DNA of 64,000 bases from Bacteroidota bacterium (GTDB lineage Bacteria; Bacteroidota; Bacteroidia; Cytophagales; Cyclobacteriaceae): positions 40,047 through 104,046 of the forward strand of contig JAEZGH010000095.1 of assembly GCA_023417065.1 (NCBI GenBank). Reading direction: 5' to 3'. This document shows positions 63,409 through 64,000 of this stretch, piece by piece. How positions within the stretch are numbered: the stretch's first letter is position 1; each line of letters begins with the position of its first letter. Under the pieces are notes generated by a model. That model was given only the letters and a program-made list of their open reading frames with translations, ran no database searches and was not told the origin of the DNA. The position numbers and the translations under genes were made by a program.

Positions 63409-63654
63409 ATGCCGTTGTTTTACATTCTCTACTCTCCTACGCGCAAGCGCTATTATGTTGGCCATACGACCGAACCGATCGAGGAACGTGTCAGGAAACA
63501 TAACTCAAATCATTCGGGCTTTACGGGAAAAACCGGAGACTGGCGGGTTGTGTACCTGGAAGAATATCCTTCGAAAAGTTTAGCATATCAGCGCGAACGA
63601 GAAGTAAAATCCTGGAAAAGCCGGAAGCGGATAGAAGAGCTTGTTGGAAGGTAG
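63409..63654 (+). CDS. Small GIY-YIG nuclease-family protein
   Basis: A single GIY-YIG domain of 81 residues. The core motif is FYILYS followed by RYYVGHT, with Arg (ERVRKHN) and the Glu region (VYLEEYPSKSLAYQRE), ending KSWKSRKRIEELVGR. This is the small UPF0213-like type with no other domain. It is embedded in the tRNA-tail array: copy 3 ends 49 bp upstream and the stop codon TAG lies inside the palindrome leading to copy 4. Direct repeats of about 75-80 bp flank it (63278-63357 and 63653-63732). No RBS is evident, as usual in the phylum. Confidence 0.88.
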   Translation: MPLFYILYSPTRKRYYVGHTTEPIEERVRKHNSNHSGFTGKTGDWRVVYLEEYPSKSLAYQREREVKSWKSRKRIEELVGR

Positions 63655-63671
63655 TCAAGTTGACTGCTGCT

Positions 63672-63737
63672 CCAGCTGGTTCAGAGCATCCCGCTCAGGC
63701 GGGAGGGTCGGGGGTTCGAATCCCTCAACTCCCACCA
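63672..63737 (+). pseudogene. tRNA-like copy 4
   Basis: The body is the same as copy 3, with an intact 3' end AACTCCCACCA. Substitute arm TCCCGC-TCAG-GCGGGA. Confidence 0.8.
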
Positions 63738-63763
63738 AAAGGCCTCTTATGAGGCCTTTTTTT
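63737..63763 (+). terminator. Terminator after copy 4
   Basis: GGCCTC-TTAT-GAGGCC and seven T. The stem is the same as the others; only the loop differs. Confidence 0.8.
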
Positions 63764-63816
63764 GTTATGAGTGCCTATTGAGGGACTAGCTTGAAAAAGT
63801 CAAATTGACTGCTGCT

Positions 63817-63881
63817 CCAGCTGGTTGAGAGCATCCCGCTTAGTCGGGAGGGTCGGGGGTTCGAATCCCTCAACTCCCACT
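63817..63881 (+). pseudogene. tRNA-like copy 5
   Basis: D loop reads GGTTGAGAGC. Anticodon arm TCCCGC-TTAG-TCGGGA has lost its closing pair. The 3' end reads ACTCCCACTA, so the encoded CCA is broken. Confidence 0.75.
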
Positions 63882-63908
63882 AAAAGGCCTCGATAGAGGG
63901 CCTTTTTT
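63882..63908 (+). terminator. Terminator after copy 5
   Basis: GGCCTC-GATA-GAGGGCC, one extra G on the right arm, then T-tract. Confidence 0.7.
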
Positions 63909-63974
63909 GTTATGTGTTTTGGTTTTTGAGTGCCTACAGAGGGACTAGCTCGAAAGCGTCAAGTTGACTGCTGT

Positions 63975-64000
63975 TCAGCTGGTTCAGAGCATCCCGCTTA
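63975..64000 (+). pseudogene. tRNA-like copy 6, cut by window end
   Basis: The D-arm and the first half of the GC-clamped arm (TCAGCTGGTTCAGAGC, then ATCCCGCTTA) are visible. The array continues beyond the window. Confidence 0.7.

Larger units (their letters stand above)
62943..64000 (+). repeat. Tandem array of tRNA-Val-derived units with an embedded GIY-YIG gene
   Basis: Array order: tRNA-Val, then copies 2, 3, GIY-YIG gene, 4, 5, 6, the last cut by the window end. Taking CTGG in the D-loop as anchor, positions are 62958, 63130, 63301, 63676, 63821 and 63979. Unit spacing is 172, 171, 375 (gene inserted), 145 and 158 bp. Each unit is a tRNA-like body, usually a terminator, then a spacer containing GAGTGCCTA and GGGACTAGCT and ending in the palindrome AGTCAANTTGACT. 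Copies share an altered anticodon arm not found in the true tRNA, so they were amplified from one diverged ancestor. Confidence 0.9.

Noticed and set aside
63285..63503. 72-codon frame across copy 3 and into the GIY-YIG gene
   Set aside because: It translates the tRNA-like body and then runs out of frame with the GIY-YIG gene.
63126..63881. Copies 2-5 as functional tRNAs
   Set aside because: The 5' acceptor strand is missing and the anticodon loop is too short; no promoter precedes them.
62943..64000. CRISPR array
   Set aside because: Units are 145-172 bp, they are tRNA-derived, spacers are repeats rather than unique, and there are no cas genes.

Overview
The window looks like chromosomal DNA of a member of the Bacteroidota, most likely the order Cytophagales. 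Four things support this. The promoters I can recognise have the Bacteroidota form, TTG or TTTG followed 18-21 bp later by TAnnTTTG. A PorZ-type protein with a type IX secretion (T9SS) C-terminal sorting domain is present. The gene neighbourhoods porZ-recO and mreBCD-pbp2-rodA and the run of parvulin genes are typical of the phylum, and a YtxJ-type bacillithiol-system protein is present. No phage, IS element or CRISPR array is visible. Most of the window is ordinary housekeeping DNA with short gaps and many ATGA overlaps.

Layout. 1-1630: a TSUP exporter (plus the start of a coupled downstream gene) and RlpA, both minus. 1.8-6.2 kb: guaB, then a membrane SpoIIE-type phosphatase, a STAS anti-sigma antagonist and an anti-sigma kinase-like ATPase, forming a partner-switching module. 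6.2-11.4 kb: an envelope-biogenesis run of three SurA/parvulin-type proteins and a MoxR ATPase, facing a response regulator/histidine kinase pair. 13.5-23.1 kb: a DUF1573 protein, PEP carboxylase, a LacX-type epimerase, a CE2-like esterase, RuvX, peptide deformylase, methionine aminotransferase, a metallo-beta-lactamase-fold protein and an omega-amidase-like nitrilase. 23.1-30.5 kb: purH, then the rod-shape operon mreB-mreC-mreD-mrdA-rodA. 30.5-35.5 kb: an unknown protein, a ferredoxin, thymidine kinase, PorZ and RecO. 35.5-36.1 kb: a gene-free stretch with inverted repeats and five phased 11-bp repeats. 36-46 kb: a Tat-exported superoxide dismutase, a 2OG-Fe(II) oxygenase, ChrA, TonB, a small outer-membrane-type protein, OsmC, YtxJ, a very basic secreted repeat protein and a fused 2-oxoacid dehydrogenase E1. 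46-60.4 kb: a propeller-type sensor kinase, an M16 peptidase, ispF, mnmD, gltB-gltD, aguB-aguA and 5-formyl-THF cyclo-ligase. 60.4-62.7 kb: a fused trehalose-6-phosphate synthase/phosphatase.

The most unusual part is the last kilobase (62.9-64.0 kb). A normal tRNA-Val(TAC) with a textbook promoter is followed by at least five tandem, promoterless, tRNA-like copies spaced 145-172 bp apart, or 375 bp across one insertion. The copies keep the D-arm/T-arm body, but their anticodon arm is replaced by a short GC-clamped hairpin and the 5' acceptor strand is missing. Most are followed by the same terminator hairpin as the true tRNA. Each is preceded by a conserved 13-bp palindrome and most also by a small GNRA-type hairpin. 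A GIY-YIG nuclease gene sits between two copies, with its stop codon inside the repeat. The array runs off the end of the window. I read it as a tRNA-tail-associated mobile or amplifying element whose mechanism I cannot determine.

Limits: all family calls come from reading the proteins by eye without database searches. Start sites that I moved are explained entry by entry.
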